Assembly: GCF_000497445.1 (NCBI RefSeq)
Contig: NZ_CM002285.1
Location: 6,967,195-6,982,758 of the forward strand
Direction: 5' to 3'
DNA length: 15,564 bases
DNA from: Streptomyces roseochromogenus subsp. oscitans DS 12.976
GTDB taxonomy: Bacteria > Actinomycetota > Actinomycetes > Streptomycetales > Streptomycetaceae
Both the position numbers and the translations under genes were made by a program. Below the pieces are notes generated by a model. That model did not search any database. It was not told the origin of the DNA and worked only from the letters and a program-made list of their open reading frames with translations. Below, one piece after another: positions 7,240 to 13,388 of this stretch; positions within the stretch are counted from its first letter, which is position 1; each line of letters opens with the position of its first letter.

Positions 7240-8304
7240 TCAGACGCCCAGCGCCTCGGCGGCCAGGGCGGTTCCCCGTACACGTGCCTCGATCTTGGCG
7301 AAGGCCAGGTCGCGCGAGGTGGACGTGTCGTCGGCGAACGGCGAGAAGCCGCAGTCGTCGCAGGTGCCCAGCTGGTCCACCGGGATGTGGCGGGCGGCGA
7401 GCAGCACCCGGTCGCGTACCTCCTCGGGGGTCTCCACCGTCGTGCCGATGGGATCGGTCACACCGACGAACACCCGGATGCCGGGGCGCAGTTGGCCGGC
7501 GATGATGCGAAGGACCCGCTCGGGGTCGGCCTCGCTGGCCAGCTGGACGTAGAAGTTGCCCGCCTTCAGCTGGAAGAGCTTGGGCAGCAGTCCGGCGTAG
7601 TCGACGTCCAGGCTGTGGGTGGAGTCGTGGTCGCCGCCGGGGCAGGTGTGCACCCCGAGGCGGGCCCGCTCCGCCTCGCCGAACCGGCCGAGCACCTCGT
7701 TGTTGAGCGCGATGAAGTCGTCGAGAATCGCGCCGCTCGGATCCAGCTTGAGCGAGAGGCGGCCCTCGGTGAAGTCGAGCTGGACCACGTGCGCGCCCGC
7801 CTCCAGGCAGCCGCGGATGTCGGCCTCCGCCTCGTCGGCCAGGTCCCTCAGGAACGCCTCGCGGGAGTAGCCCGCGATGGACTCGGCCGGGTAGAGCAGG
7901 CTGAGCGCCGAGGGCGCGATGACCGCCTGTTTGAGAGGGAGGTCGGTGTGCCGCCGGGCGTCGCGCAGATACGACTCGGCGCGGACCTGGTAGCGGAACG
8001 GCCCCTCGGTCAGATGCGGCAGCTGCCGGGTGTGGCCGTCGGCGAACGGGATGGTGACGCCGTCCGGGGCGAGGGTGGCCAGGCCCGCGATCGGGTAGGT
8101 GGCGAAGCTGGGCTTGGCCTGCTCGCCGTCGACGAGGACGGGGCAGCCCAGCTGTTCGAGGCGGGCGAGCGTGTCCGCCGACGCCTGCTCCTGAAGCTCC
8201 GTCAGTTCCTTGTCGGTCAACCGGCCTTGGGCGTGCTCACCGACAGCCTGCTGCAGGGCGCGGGGGCGGGGGATGCTGCCGATCGGCTCCGTAGGGATGC
8301 TCAT
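7240..8304 (-). CDS. Stand-alone MetE-core (cobalamin-independent methionine synthase C-terminal domain-like) methyltransferase
   Basis: The 354-residue protein matches only the catalytic C-terminal barrel of MetE, about half the length of canonical MetE. The N-terminus has the GSIPRP homocysteine-site signature. Zinc-ligand motifs are HTCPGGDH (H219, C221) and CDDCGF (C318). The position expected for the ligand Glu seems to be Gln (FYVQLASE, Q254), although the alignment there is by eye. In this superfamily a methyl group is passed to homocysteine or another thiol through Zn; stand-alone forms such as Bacillus YxjG/YxjH have uncertain methyl donors. It is divergent from tatB. A near-consensus promoter sits directly at the start codon and no Shine-Dalgarno is present, so the mRNA is probably leaderless. 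Confidence 0.85.
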   Translation of the reverse strand: MSIPTEPIGSIPRPRALQQAVGEHAQGRLTDKELTELQEQASADTLARLEQLGCPVLVDGEQAKPSFATYPIAGLATLAPDGVTIPFADGHTRQLPHLTEGPFRYQVRAESYLRDARRHTDLPLKQAVIAPSALSLLYPAESIAGYSREAFLRDLADEAEADIRGCLEAGAHVVQLDFTEGRLSLKLDPSGAILDDFIALNNEVLGRFGEAERARLGVHTCPGGDHDSTHSLDVDYAGLLPKLFQLKAGNFYVQLASEADPERVLRIIAGQLRPGIRVFVGVTDPIGTTVETPEEVRDRVLLAARHIPVDQLGTCDDCGFSPFADDTSTSRDLAFAKIEARVRGTALAAEALGV

Positions 8305-8310
8305 GGGCGG

Positions 8311-8339
8311 ACCATAGGAAGCCCCATGCCTCCCGACAA
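8311..8339 (-). promoter_or_regulatory. Leaderless promoter of the MetE-like gene
   Basis: On the - strand TTGTCG (8334-8339) and TATGGT (8311-8316) are separated by exactly 17 bp, and the -10 ends 6 nt before the ATG at 8304. This fits a housekeeping sigma (HrdB-like) promoter with initiation at the A of ATG. Confidence 0.6.
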
Positions 8340-8458
8340 GCCGCGGGGCGCGAAGGCCCCCGCGAGTTCACCGGATCGGGATGCCCGTCCAGGCGCCTAG
8401 TTGACCCGGCAACGCCATGGGCGAACGAGTGAATCCCCGGCTGCACGCCCCCTGTTTG

Positions 8459-8494
8459 TCATGATATGTGGTGTGAAATGCACTCATGATATGT
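8459..8494. repeat. 11-bp direct repeat upstream of tatB
   Basis: TCATGATATGT occurs at 8459-8469 and again at 8484-8494, identical and 25 bp apart start to start, in a relatively AT-rich patch 44 bp before tatB. It lies in the 233-bp divergent region between the MetE-like gene and tatB. The arrangement suggests a transcription-factor site. No clear -10/-35 pair for tatB could be fixed. Confidence 0.55.
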
Positions 8495-8537
8495 ATTCGC
8501 CCGATCCAGCGACCTCGCCGTACCTCTTGGAGCGATG

Positions 8538-9098
8538 GTGTTCAACCTGAGCCCGTTCACCCTGGTCGCTCTCGCTCTGATCGCGATGTTCCTCTACGGC
8601 CCCGACAGGCTGCCCAAGGCCGTCGGGGAGGCGGCTCGTGGCCTGCGCAGGCTGCGTACGGCGCTGCGCGGCGCCACCGACGGGGTACGGCGGGAGCTGG
8701 GTCCCGAGTACCAGGATCTGCGCCTGCGCGACCTCAACCCGCGGGCGTTCGTCGCGAAGCACCTGCTGGAGGACGACAGGCCCTGGGACCCGCCGAAGCC
8801 GCAGTGGCAGTCGGGCCCGAAGCCCGAGGGCTGGCCGGAGCACGTGCCGTTCCCCTCGGCCGCCGAGATGGGCATGGACGAGGGGGCTGACCCGTTCAGC
8901 GCACCCATCCCGCGGGAGCGGACCTCGTCGCCGTCGCGGGACACCTCGGCGGACGCGGTGTCACAGAAGCCCGCCGAGGAAGCGTCACAGGCGTCCGCGG
9001 AGGGCGCACCGGTGTCACAGGCACCCGCTGTCCAGGCGTCCGCTGCGCAGGCATCCGTGCCTGAGCGCGGCGAGGGCGTACGGATTCACGACCGCTGA
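8538..9098 (+). CDS. tatB: Sec-independent translocase subunit TatB (accessory copy)
   Basis: This 186-residue protein has the TatA/B plan: one N-terminal transmembrane helix (about residues 6-20), the hinge YGPDRLPKAVGEA, then an amphipathic helix with regularly spaced Arg. A long Ala/Ser/Gln/Pro-rich tail and its place next to tatC favour TatB over TatA. I chose the GTG at 8538 because GGAG lies 5 nt upstream and it gives an N-terminus of the form MFN; the ATG one codon earlier would be only 2 nt from GGAG. Thirteen residues before the hinge Gly, where TatB normally has Glu (Glu8 in E. coli), this protein has Thr. No tatA is in the window, so TatA would have to come from elsewhere. TatB binds signal peptides together with TatC. 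Confidence 0.88.
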   Translation: MFNLSPFTLVALALIAMFLYGPDRLPKAVGEAARGLRRLRTALRGATDGVRRELGPEYQDLRLRDLNPRAFVAKHLLEDDRPWDPPKPQWQSGPKPEGWPEHVPFPSAAEMGMDEGADPFSAPIPRERTSSPSRDTSADAVSQKPAEEASQASAEGAPVSQAPAVQASAAQASVPERGEGVRIHDR

Positions 9099-9131
9099 TC
9101 TCGTCGCTCACGCATGAGGAGTTCCGACCCC

Positions 9132-10019
9132 GTGGACACGAACCGACTCGACAAACTTCGGCCCCCGGCCGCCCCGGGCGGCCGGATGCCTCTGCGTGAG
9201 CATCTGCGCGAGCTTCGGAACCGCTTGGCGAAGGCCCTGCTCTTCGTGTTCCTCGGCACGGTGGCCGGCTGGTATCTGCACCCCTGGCTGATCACCGAAC
9301 TGACGGGTCCCAGCTGCCACCTCCCTGGTCTGCACGGGATCGCGCCCGCGACCTCCGCCTGCCCCAACGGGCTGATGGTGATGCAGGGCGTGATGACCCC
9401 GCTGACCTTCACCTTCAAGGTGGCCCTGGCCGCGGGAGTGGTGATCTCCAGCCCGTTCTGGTCGTACCAGCTGTGGGCGTTCGCGGCGCCGGGGCTGCAC
9501 CGCCACGAGAAGCGCTACACGCTCGGGTTCGTCGCCGCCGCCGTACCGCTGTTCCTGTCCGGGGCAGGGCTGGCCTACTGGGTGTTCCCGAAGGCCTTGC
9601 AGATCCTGCTCGGGTTCACGCCGGGTTCCTTCAGCAACTTTCTCCAGGGCGATCAGTTCCTGGAGTTCTTCATCAGGATGATCCTGGTGTTCGGCATCTC
9701 CTTCGAGATGCCGCTGCTGCTGGTGCTGCTCAACTTCGCGGGTGTCGTGAGCGCCCGGAGCCTGCTGGCCCGCTGGCGGACCCTCGTCATGCTGATCTTC
9801 GTGTTCTCGGCGCTGGCCACCCCCACGGGCGACCCGCTCACCATGATGGTCCTCGCGGTGCCGATGACCGCCCTGTTCGCCGTGTCGCTGTCCGTGATCG
9901 TCTGGCGCGACCGGGCGCGCACGCGCAGGGCGGCATCGGCGGCGCTCTCGCCCGACGAGGCGTCGTCGATCGACCTGACGCCGTCGCAGATCGAGGTTCC
10001 GGTGGGAAGCGGGGACTGA
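9132..10019 (+). CDS. tatC: Sec-independent translocase subunit TatC (accessory copy)
   Basis: TatC is the six-helix membrane receptor for twin-arginine signal peptides. Family landmarks are all present: MPLREHLRELRNRL at the cytoplasmic N-terminus, LWAFAAPGLHRHEKR in the first cytoplasmic loop (the Glu contacts the signal peptide), FGISFEMP in the fourth helix region, and ATPTGDPLTM in the last loop. The first external loop has two cysteines (GPSC, SACPNG). I prefer the GTG at 9132 because AGGAG sits 10 nt upstream; the ATG at 9114 is in frame but lacks a ribosome site. The product is 295 residues (301 from 9114). It follows tatB by 33 nt and is probably cotranscribed with it. Confidence 0.93.
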   Translation: MDTNRLDKLRPPAAPGGRMPLREHLRELRNRLAKALLFVFLGTVAGWYLHPWLITELTGPSCHLPGLHGIAPATSACPNGLMVMQGVMTPLTFTFKVALAAGVVISSPFWSYQLWAFAAPGLHRHEKRYTLGFVAAAVPLFLSGAGLAYWVFPKALQILLGFTPGSFSNFLQGDQFLEFFIRMILVFGISFEMPLLLVLLNFAGVVSARSLLARWRTLVMLIFVFSALATPTGDPLTMMVLAVPMTALFAVSLSVIVWRDRARTRRAASAALSPDEASSIDLTPSQIEVPVGSGD

Positions 10020-10039
10020 CACGCCGCCGCGCCCGCCAA

Positions 10040-10113
10040 GGAGTCATCCCGGAGTCGTCCCGGAGCCGTCTCAGAACCATCAGAGCCATCTCAACGTCCT
10101 TTCGGAGTCATCG
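10040..10113 (+). repeat. Degenerate 11-bp tandem repeats carrying Shine-Dalgarno-like cores
   Basis: Between tatC and the kinase gene, units follow each other: GGAGTCATCCC (10040), GGAGTCGTCCC (10051), GGAGCCGTCTC (10062), AGAACCATC (10073), AGAGCCATCTC (10082), AACGTCCTTTC (10093), GGAGTCATCG (10104). The last unit supplies the GGAG used by the kinase start codon. The consensus is about GGAGYCRTCYC. Confidence 0.75.
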
Positions 10114-11430
10114 ATGAACGCCGACACCGTCCGGCCGCACGCGGACCCGGTCGCCACCGTCCCGCGCCGAGCGCTCGTCGGGCGCGCGGCGGTCCTCCTG
10201 CTGCTCCTGCTGCGCGGCGGCGCGGCACTCGCCCGGCAGACGGCGGTCGGGATCCTGCGCCGCGACCTCCGTACCCGCCGGGACCGCTGGCTGGTGGACC
10301 TGGTCACCCGGCTCGGACCCGCCTTCGTCAAGACCGCCCAGCTGCTGGCCACCCGGGTGGACGTACTGCCGCCGCGCGTGTGCGCCGCGCTCGCCCGCCT
10401 GCATGACGGCGTCCGGCCTGTGCCGCTGACGGCCGTGGCCGGCGAACTGCGGGACACCGGCCTTGTACTGGACCGGGGGACCGACGGGATCGCCCGCCCG
10501 GTCGCCGCCGGCAGCATCGCCTGCGTCTACCGTGCGACCGCCCCCGACGGTCGGAGGATCGCGGTGAAGCTGCGGCGCCCCGAGGTCGCCCGGCAGCTGG
10601 CGCTGGACCTGGAACTCATGCGCAGGGGTACCCGGCTGGTGGCTCGGCTGCCCCGGATGCGCGGTCTCCCGGCCGTCGCCGTCGTCGACCAGATGGCACA
10701 GGCGGTCCACGGCCAGCTGGACTTCCTGCGGGAGGCGCGCCTCCTGGAGGAGTTCCAGGAGAACCTGGCGCAGGAGTCCGGTCTCCGGGTGCCCGCGGTG
10801 CACCGGGAACTGAGCCACGACGGCGTTCTGGTCATGGAGTTCGTGGAGGGCCTACGACGCCGCGAACCTCACGAGTTCCCGGAGGAGGTCCGCGAGCGGG
10901 CGGTGCGGTCGACGCTGCACGGGATCTACCGGATGCTCTTCATCGACGGGCTGGTCCACTGCGACCTGCACCCCGGCAACCTCTACTTCCTGCCGAACGG
11001 CGAGGTGGTGCTGGTGGACGCCGGTTTCACCGTGCGCCTGGACGAGCGGACACGCGCCGCGTTCGCCTGGTTCTTCCTGCAGATGTCCGTGGGGGACGGG
11101 GAGGCCTGCGCCCAGATCGTCCTGAAGACGGCGACCCCCGGGCCGAGCGCCGACACGGACGGCTTCACACGCGAACTCGCCGCGCTGGTACGGGAGAACA
11201 GCGGGGTGTCCGCAGGGGACTTCGACCTGGTGTCGTTCGGTGCCTCGCTGTTCGACATCCAGCGTCGCCACGACCTGTACGCCGCGCCGGAGTTCGTGTT
11301 TCCCCTGTTGTCCCTGCTGGTGCTGGAGGGCACCGTACGGGCCTTCGCCCCGCAGATGGACTTCCAGAAGGAGGCCGGGCCATATCTGATGAAGGCCGTG
11401 TTCGGTGAGGCTTTCCGGCCGGCAGCCTGA
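10114..11430 (+). CDS. AarF/ABC1/UbiB-family atypical kinase-like protein
   Basis: The 438-residue protein shows the ABC1 order: an N-terminal hydrophobic stretch (about 21-33), the KxGQ region as KTAQ (73-76), the Ala-rich loop as AAGS (131-134), the ATP-site Lys in AVKLRRPEV (K152), the ExD region as QLDFLREA (201-208), the catalytic loop HCDLHPGN (D284, N289) and the metal Asp in VDAGF (D302). Relatives such as UbiB/COQ8 support quinone biosynthesis through ATPase or kinase activity at membranes; actinobacterial members have no firm role. Three signature positions depart from the norm (Gly to Ala, Ala to Gly, Glu to Gln). ATG follows GGAG by 6 nt. It lies 94 nt after tatC, probably in the same transcript, and ends at a strong hairpin. 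Confidence 0.87.
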   Translation: MNADTVRPHADPVATVPRRALVGRAAVLLLLLLRGGAALARQTAVGILRRDLRTRRDRWLVDLVTRLGPAFVKTAQLLATRVDVLPPRVCAALARLHDGVRPVPLTAVAGELRDTGLVLDRGTDGIARPVAAGSIACVYRATAPDGRRIAVKLRRPEVARQLALDLELMRRGTRLVARLPRMRGLPAVAVVDQMAQAVHGQLDFLREARLLEEFQENLAQESGLRVPAVHRELSHDGVLVMEFVEGLRRREPHEFPEEVRERAVRSTLHGIYRMLFIDGLVHCDLHPGNLYFLPNGEVVLVDAGFTVRLDERTRAAFAWFFLQMSVGDGEACAQIVLKTATPGPSADTDGFTRELAALVRENSGVSAGDFDLVSFGASLFDIQRRHDLYAAPEFVFPLLSLLVLEGTVRAFAPQMDFQKEAGPYLMKAVFGEAFRPAA

Positions 11431-11472
11431 AGCGGCGCACCCCCCGGGGCCGCGGCGGTGAGCCGCCCGCGC

Positions 11473-11531
11473 GGGAACGGCGAACCGCACCCCTCCGCCG
11501 GCCAGGTGGCGGGGCGCGGTTCGCCGTTCCC
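11473..11531. terminator. Bidirectional terminator between the kinase gene and Tat cargo 2
   Basis: Perfect 16-bp arms, GGGAACGGCGAACCGC (11473-11488) and its complement (11516-11531), are extended after one mismatch by CCCC/GGGG (11490-11493 with 11511-11514). The hairpin sits between two converging genes with stops at 11430 and 11537, so it can serve both. Confidence 0.85.
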
Positions 11532-11536
11532 GGTTC

Positions 11537-12226
11537 TCAGGCGCTCTGGTTGACCGTGACCGGGAAGCCCTGCAGCATGCCGGCCTGGTTGCCGTTCTGG
11601 TCGAGGAGCGGCACGTTTCCGCCGAGCGTGTACCCCTGGTTGGCGGGCGGGAACGCCTTGAGCAGGCCCGAGCTCAGCGTGGCGGGGTGGTTCGGGTCGG
11701 TGGACAGGACCAGCGGCGGGCTGCCGTCCTTCGGGGCGACCGTGAGCTTGAAGAGCAGCTTGATGATCATCTCCGGGAAGGGCGGGACCGGGGGGATCGC
11801 CGTCGGGTTGCCGGGGTTCATCTGCAGCAGGCTCAGCGGGGTGATCGTGGTGTCCGATTGCTCGATGGTGACCGTCTGGGTGGGAGTGTCCGCGACCACC
11901 TTGTGGCCGATGACCTCAATGACGAGACCGCTCTCGTTGCTCGTACGGACGCAGACGTCGATGCCGCCCTTGAAGTCGAGGTTGACGACCCCGGTATTGA
12001 GCTGTAGAGGGACGTTGGAGGCGTAGCAGCTACACGGGATGTCCACGCCCACGGGCGGCAGCGCGAACGGGAACGCGGGCTGCAAGGCAGCGCGCTCCGC
12101 CTCCGCCGCCTGGGCGGTACCCGGCACGAGAGCTCCGGCGCCGACCGCCGCGGCGGTGACCGCCGCCCCCTTCATGAACCCGCGGCGGTCGCTGCCGCTG
12201 CCGTTGATCTCTGCAGACTCAGTCAT
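11537..12226 (-). CDS. Tat-exported protein of unknown function (candidate cargo 2)
   Basis: The open frame extends to 12292, but the ATG at 12226 gives a textbook twin-arginine signal: SDRRGFMKGAAVTAAAVGAG (R14-R15), with cleavage likely after AQA near residue 40. AAGGAAG lies upstream of the ATG. The 229-residue product has no recognised enzyme motif. Its mature part starts with a PFALPP stretch and a CSC pair, then beta-strand-like segments. IEVIGHKVVAD, VTIEQSD and ITPLSLLQM parallel segments of the Tat protein at 6355-7077, suggesting common descent. The C-terminus (GGNVPLLDQNGNQAGMLQG) may be a beta-hairpin. It converges on the tatBC-kinase operon across a shared terminator. Function unknown; a dedicated substrate of the adjacent translocase is an inference. 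Confidence 0.85.
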   Translation of the reverse strand: MTESAEINGSGSDRRGFMKGAAVTAAAVGAGALVPGTAQAAEAERAALQPAFPFALPPVGVDIPCSCYASNVPLQLNTGVVNLDFKGGIDVCVRTSNESGLVIEVIGHKVVADTPTQTVTIEQSDTTITPLSLLQMNPGNPTAIPPVPPFPEMIIKLLFKLTVAPKDGSPPLVLSTDPNHPATLSSGLLKAFPPANQGYTLGGNVPLLDQNGNQAGMLQGFPVTVNQSA

Positions 12227-12426
12227 CCGACTGTTCTTCCTTTCTCTCCGGTGAATGGGCGGCATCTGGACCGTCCAGACGGCCACCGCCACCCCGCGTC
12301 GCGCATGTCCGGTTCATTACGGTTGCGCCGAGTCACGTATACCGCGTAAATGTGACGAACCATCAAAACTCACTTATTTGCTTCGATTGGGGCCCTTCTG
12401 TTCTGGTGGCATGAGACCGTGCATCG

Positions 12427-12443
12427 CATGACGCGCCGTCATG
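12427..12443. promoter_or_regulatory. Inverted repeat, candidate operator
   Basis: CATGACG-CGC-CGTCATG is a perfect 7-bp inverted repeat with a 3-bp spacer. The same half-sites abut as the 10-bp palindrome CGTCATGACG (12556-12565) over the start codon of the + gene. Confidence 0.45.
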
Positions 12444-12465
12444 TCTGCTTTACTTGTCTATAAGC

Positions 12466-12483
12466 ATGTTTGATATGTTTGAT
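12466..12483. repeat. Perfect tandem 9-bp repeat ATGTTTGAT x2
   Basis: Two adjacent identical copies lie at 12466-12474 and 12475-12483, in the AT-rich control region. The junction creates TGATATGT, which also occurs twice in the direct repeat upstream of tatB. Confidence 0.7.
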
Positions 12484-12558
12484 GGTGAACCATATGTAGT
12501 CGGGTCGAAGGGCCGGAGCCGCGACGGCCCGCCCAGGGCAACGGAAAGGCCGTTCGTC

Positions 12559-13266
12559 ATGACGGATGGGCAGGAACCGGCCGGGACCACGGGAGCCGGC
12601 CGTTCGGTGCGCCGAAGCGGGGCCCGCCGGGTCGGCAGGTGGTGCGCGGCGGTCGTACTGGTGGGCACGGCGGCGACCATGGGCGCGAACCCGGCGGTGG
12701 CCGCTGGGAAACCGCATGCGACGCTGGTCGACCATCCGCAGAAGCGGCCCGTGGTCATCAAACCCGGGCATACGGGCTGGGCGAGGATCCAGCTCAAGAA
12801 CACCGACAGGAAGAGCGCGCGCAACGATGCGCGCATGTACATGGAGATCTGGGCCCCCTACGGCACCCGCTTCACGGACACCAGGCTGACCCCGCTCCAC
12901 GGGGCGCTGGGCGGATGGGCCTGCAAGGGTGACGCGTACCGGCGGGGTGTTCCGTACGAGAGCACGATTCTGCGCTGCTTCTCCGACCGTCACGGGCGGG
13001 TCGCCCGCGCGGGCGGAACGGCCACCTGGCAGCTGAAGATGAAGGTCGTGCCCGGCACACGGGCTGGAACCACGCTGTCCCGCACCCCCTACAACCAGGG
13101 AGCCGTGCTCCACTTCAGCTACCACGGGAAGGCCGTCTGGACGACCATGTCCCTGAAGGTCAGGACTCCCGGCAAGCCGCGAGCCGGCAAGGTGGCGCGG
13201 CGGACCACCGTCAACGCCGCGGCAGGCCACGGGAATCACCGGAACCCCCGGAACCCCCGGAGCTGA
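12559..13266 (+). CDS. Secreted protein of unknown function, cysteine-pair family
   Basis: An in-frame opening begins at 12454, but its first codons are AT-rich and lack a ribosome site; ATG 12559 has GGAAAGG about 9 nt upstream. The 235-residue product has a long basic n-region, a hydrophobic core (CAAVVLVGTAATMGA) and a likely cleavage after AVA near residue 50. The mature part looks beta-sandwich-like and carries GGWAC and a second Cys (ILRCF), possibly a disulfide. The C-terminal tail is basic with an RNPRNPRS end. It appears homologous to the convergent gene 13389-13967: GGW-A/S-C, a second Cys, a W-x-K strand, a GT-R/A stretch and a final strand ending in RTP. Function unknown; an extracellular or wall location is inferred. 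Confidence 0.75.
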   Translation: MTDGQEPAGTTGAGRSVRRSGARRVGRWCAAVVLVGTAATMGANPAVAAGKPHATLVDHPQKRPVVIKPGHTGWARIQLKNTDRKSARNDARMYMEIWAPYGTRFTDTRLTPLHGALGGWACKGDAYRRGVPYESTILRCFSDRHGRVARAGGTATWQLKMKVVPGTRAGTTLSRTPYNQGAVLHFSYHGKAVWTTMSLKVRTPGKPRAGKVARRTTVNAAAGHGNHRNPRNPRS

Positions 13267-13305
13267 CGGGGACGCCGGTCCGGGCACGCCGCCCCGGCTC
13301 CGGGA

Positions 13306-13331
13306 CTGCGCGGGTCGCGCCACCCGCGCAG
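13306..13331. terminator. Hairpin terminator between converging secreted-protein genes
   Basis: CTGCGCGGGT (13306-13315) and ACCCGCGCAG (13322-13331) form a perfect 10-bp stem with a 6-nt loop, between stops at 13266 and 13389. It lacks a T tract on either side, as is common in streptomycetes. Confidence 0.65.
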
Positions 13332-13388
13332 CCTCGGGCGTGCATCGAGCAGGGACTGCGCCCGGGCAGTGCCGGGGCAGGCGAGCTG

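Larger units (their letters stand above)
12227..12558. promoter_or_regulatory. AT-rich divergent control region
   Basis: This 332-bp region separates two divergent genes for exported proteins and is much richer in A/T than its surroundings, especially about 12340-12500. It holds a 7-3-7 inverted repeat (12427-12443), a tandem 9-bp repeat (12466-12483) and the 9-mer TTTGATGGT on opposite strands at 12359-12367 and 12478-12486. TATAAG (12459-12464) and TATGTT (12474-12479) are possible -10 elements for the + gene, without a convincing -35. Confidence 0.6.

Noticed and set aside
7204..8400. 398-codon + strand frame antisense to the MetE-like gene
   Set aside because: The - strand carries conserved MetE zinc motifs; the + translation is a mirror artefact.
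8459..8494. CRISPR-like repeat upstream of tatB
   Set aside because: Only two 11-bp copies with one 14-bp spacer and no cas genes; better read as a regulatory direct repeat.
12454..12558. Earlier start for the secreted protein, giving MFDMFDGEP near the N-terminus
   Set aside because: The codons are AT-rich, come from a tandem repeat in the control region, and no Shine-Dalgarno precedes them; ATG 12559 has one.
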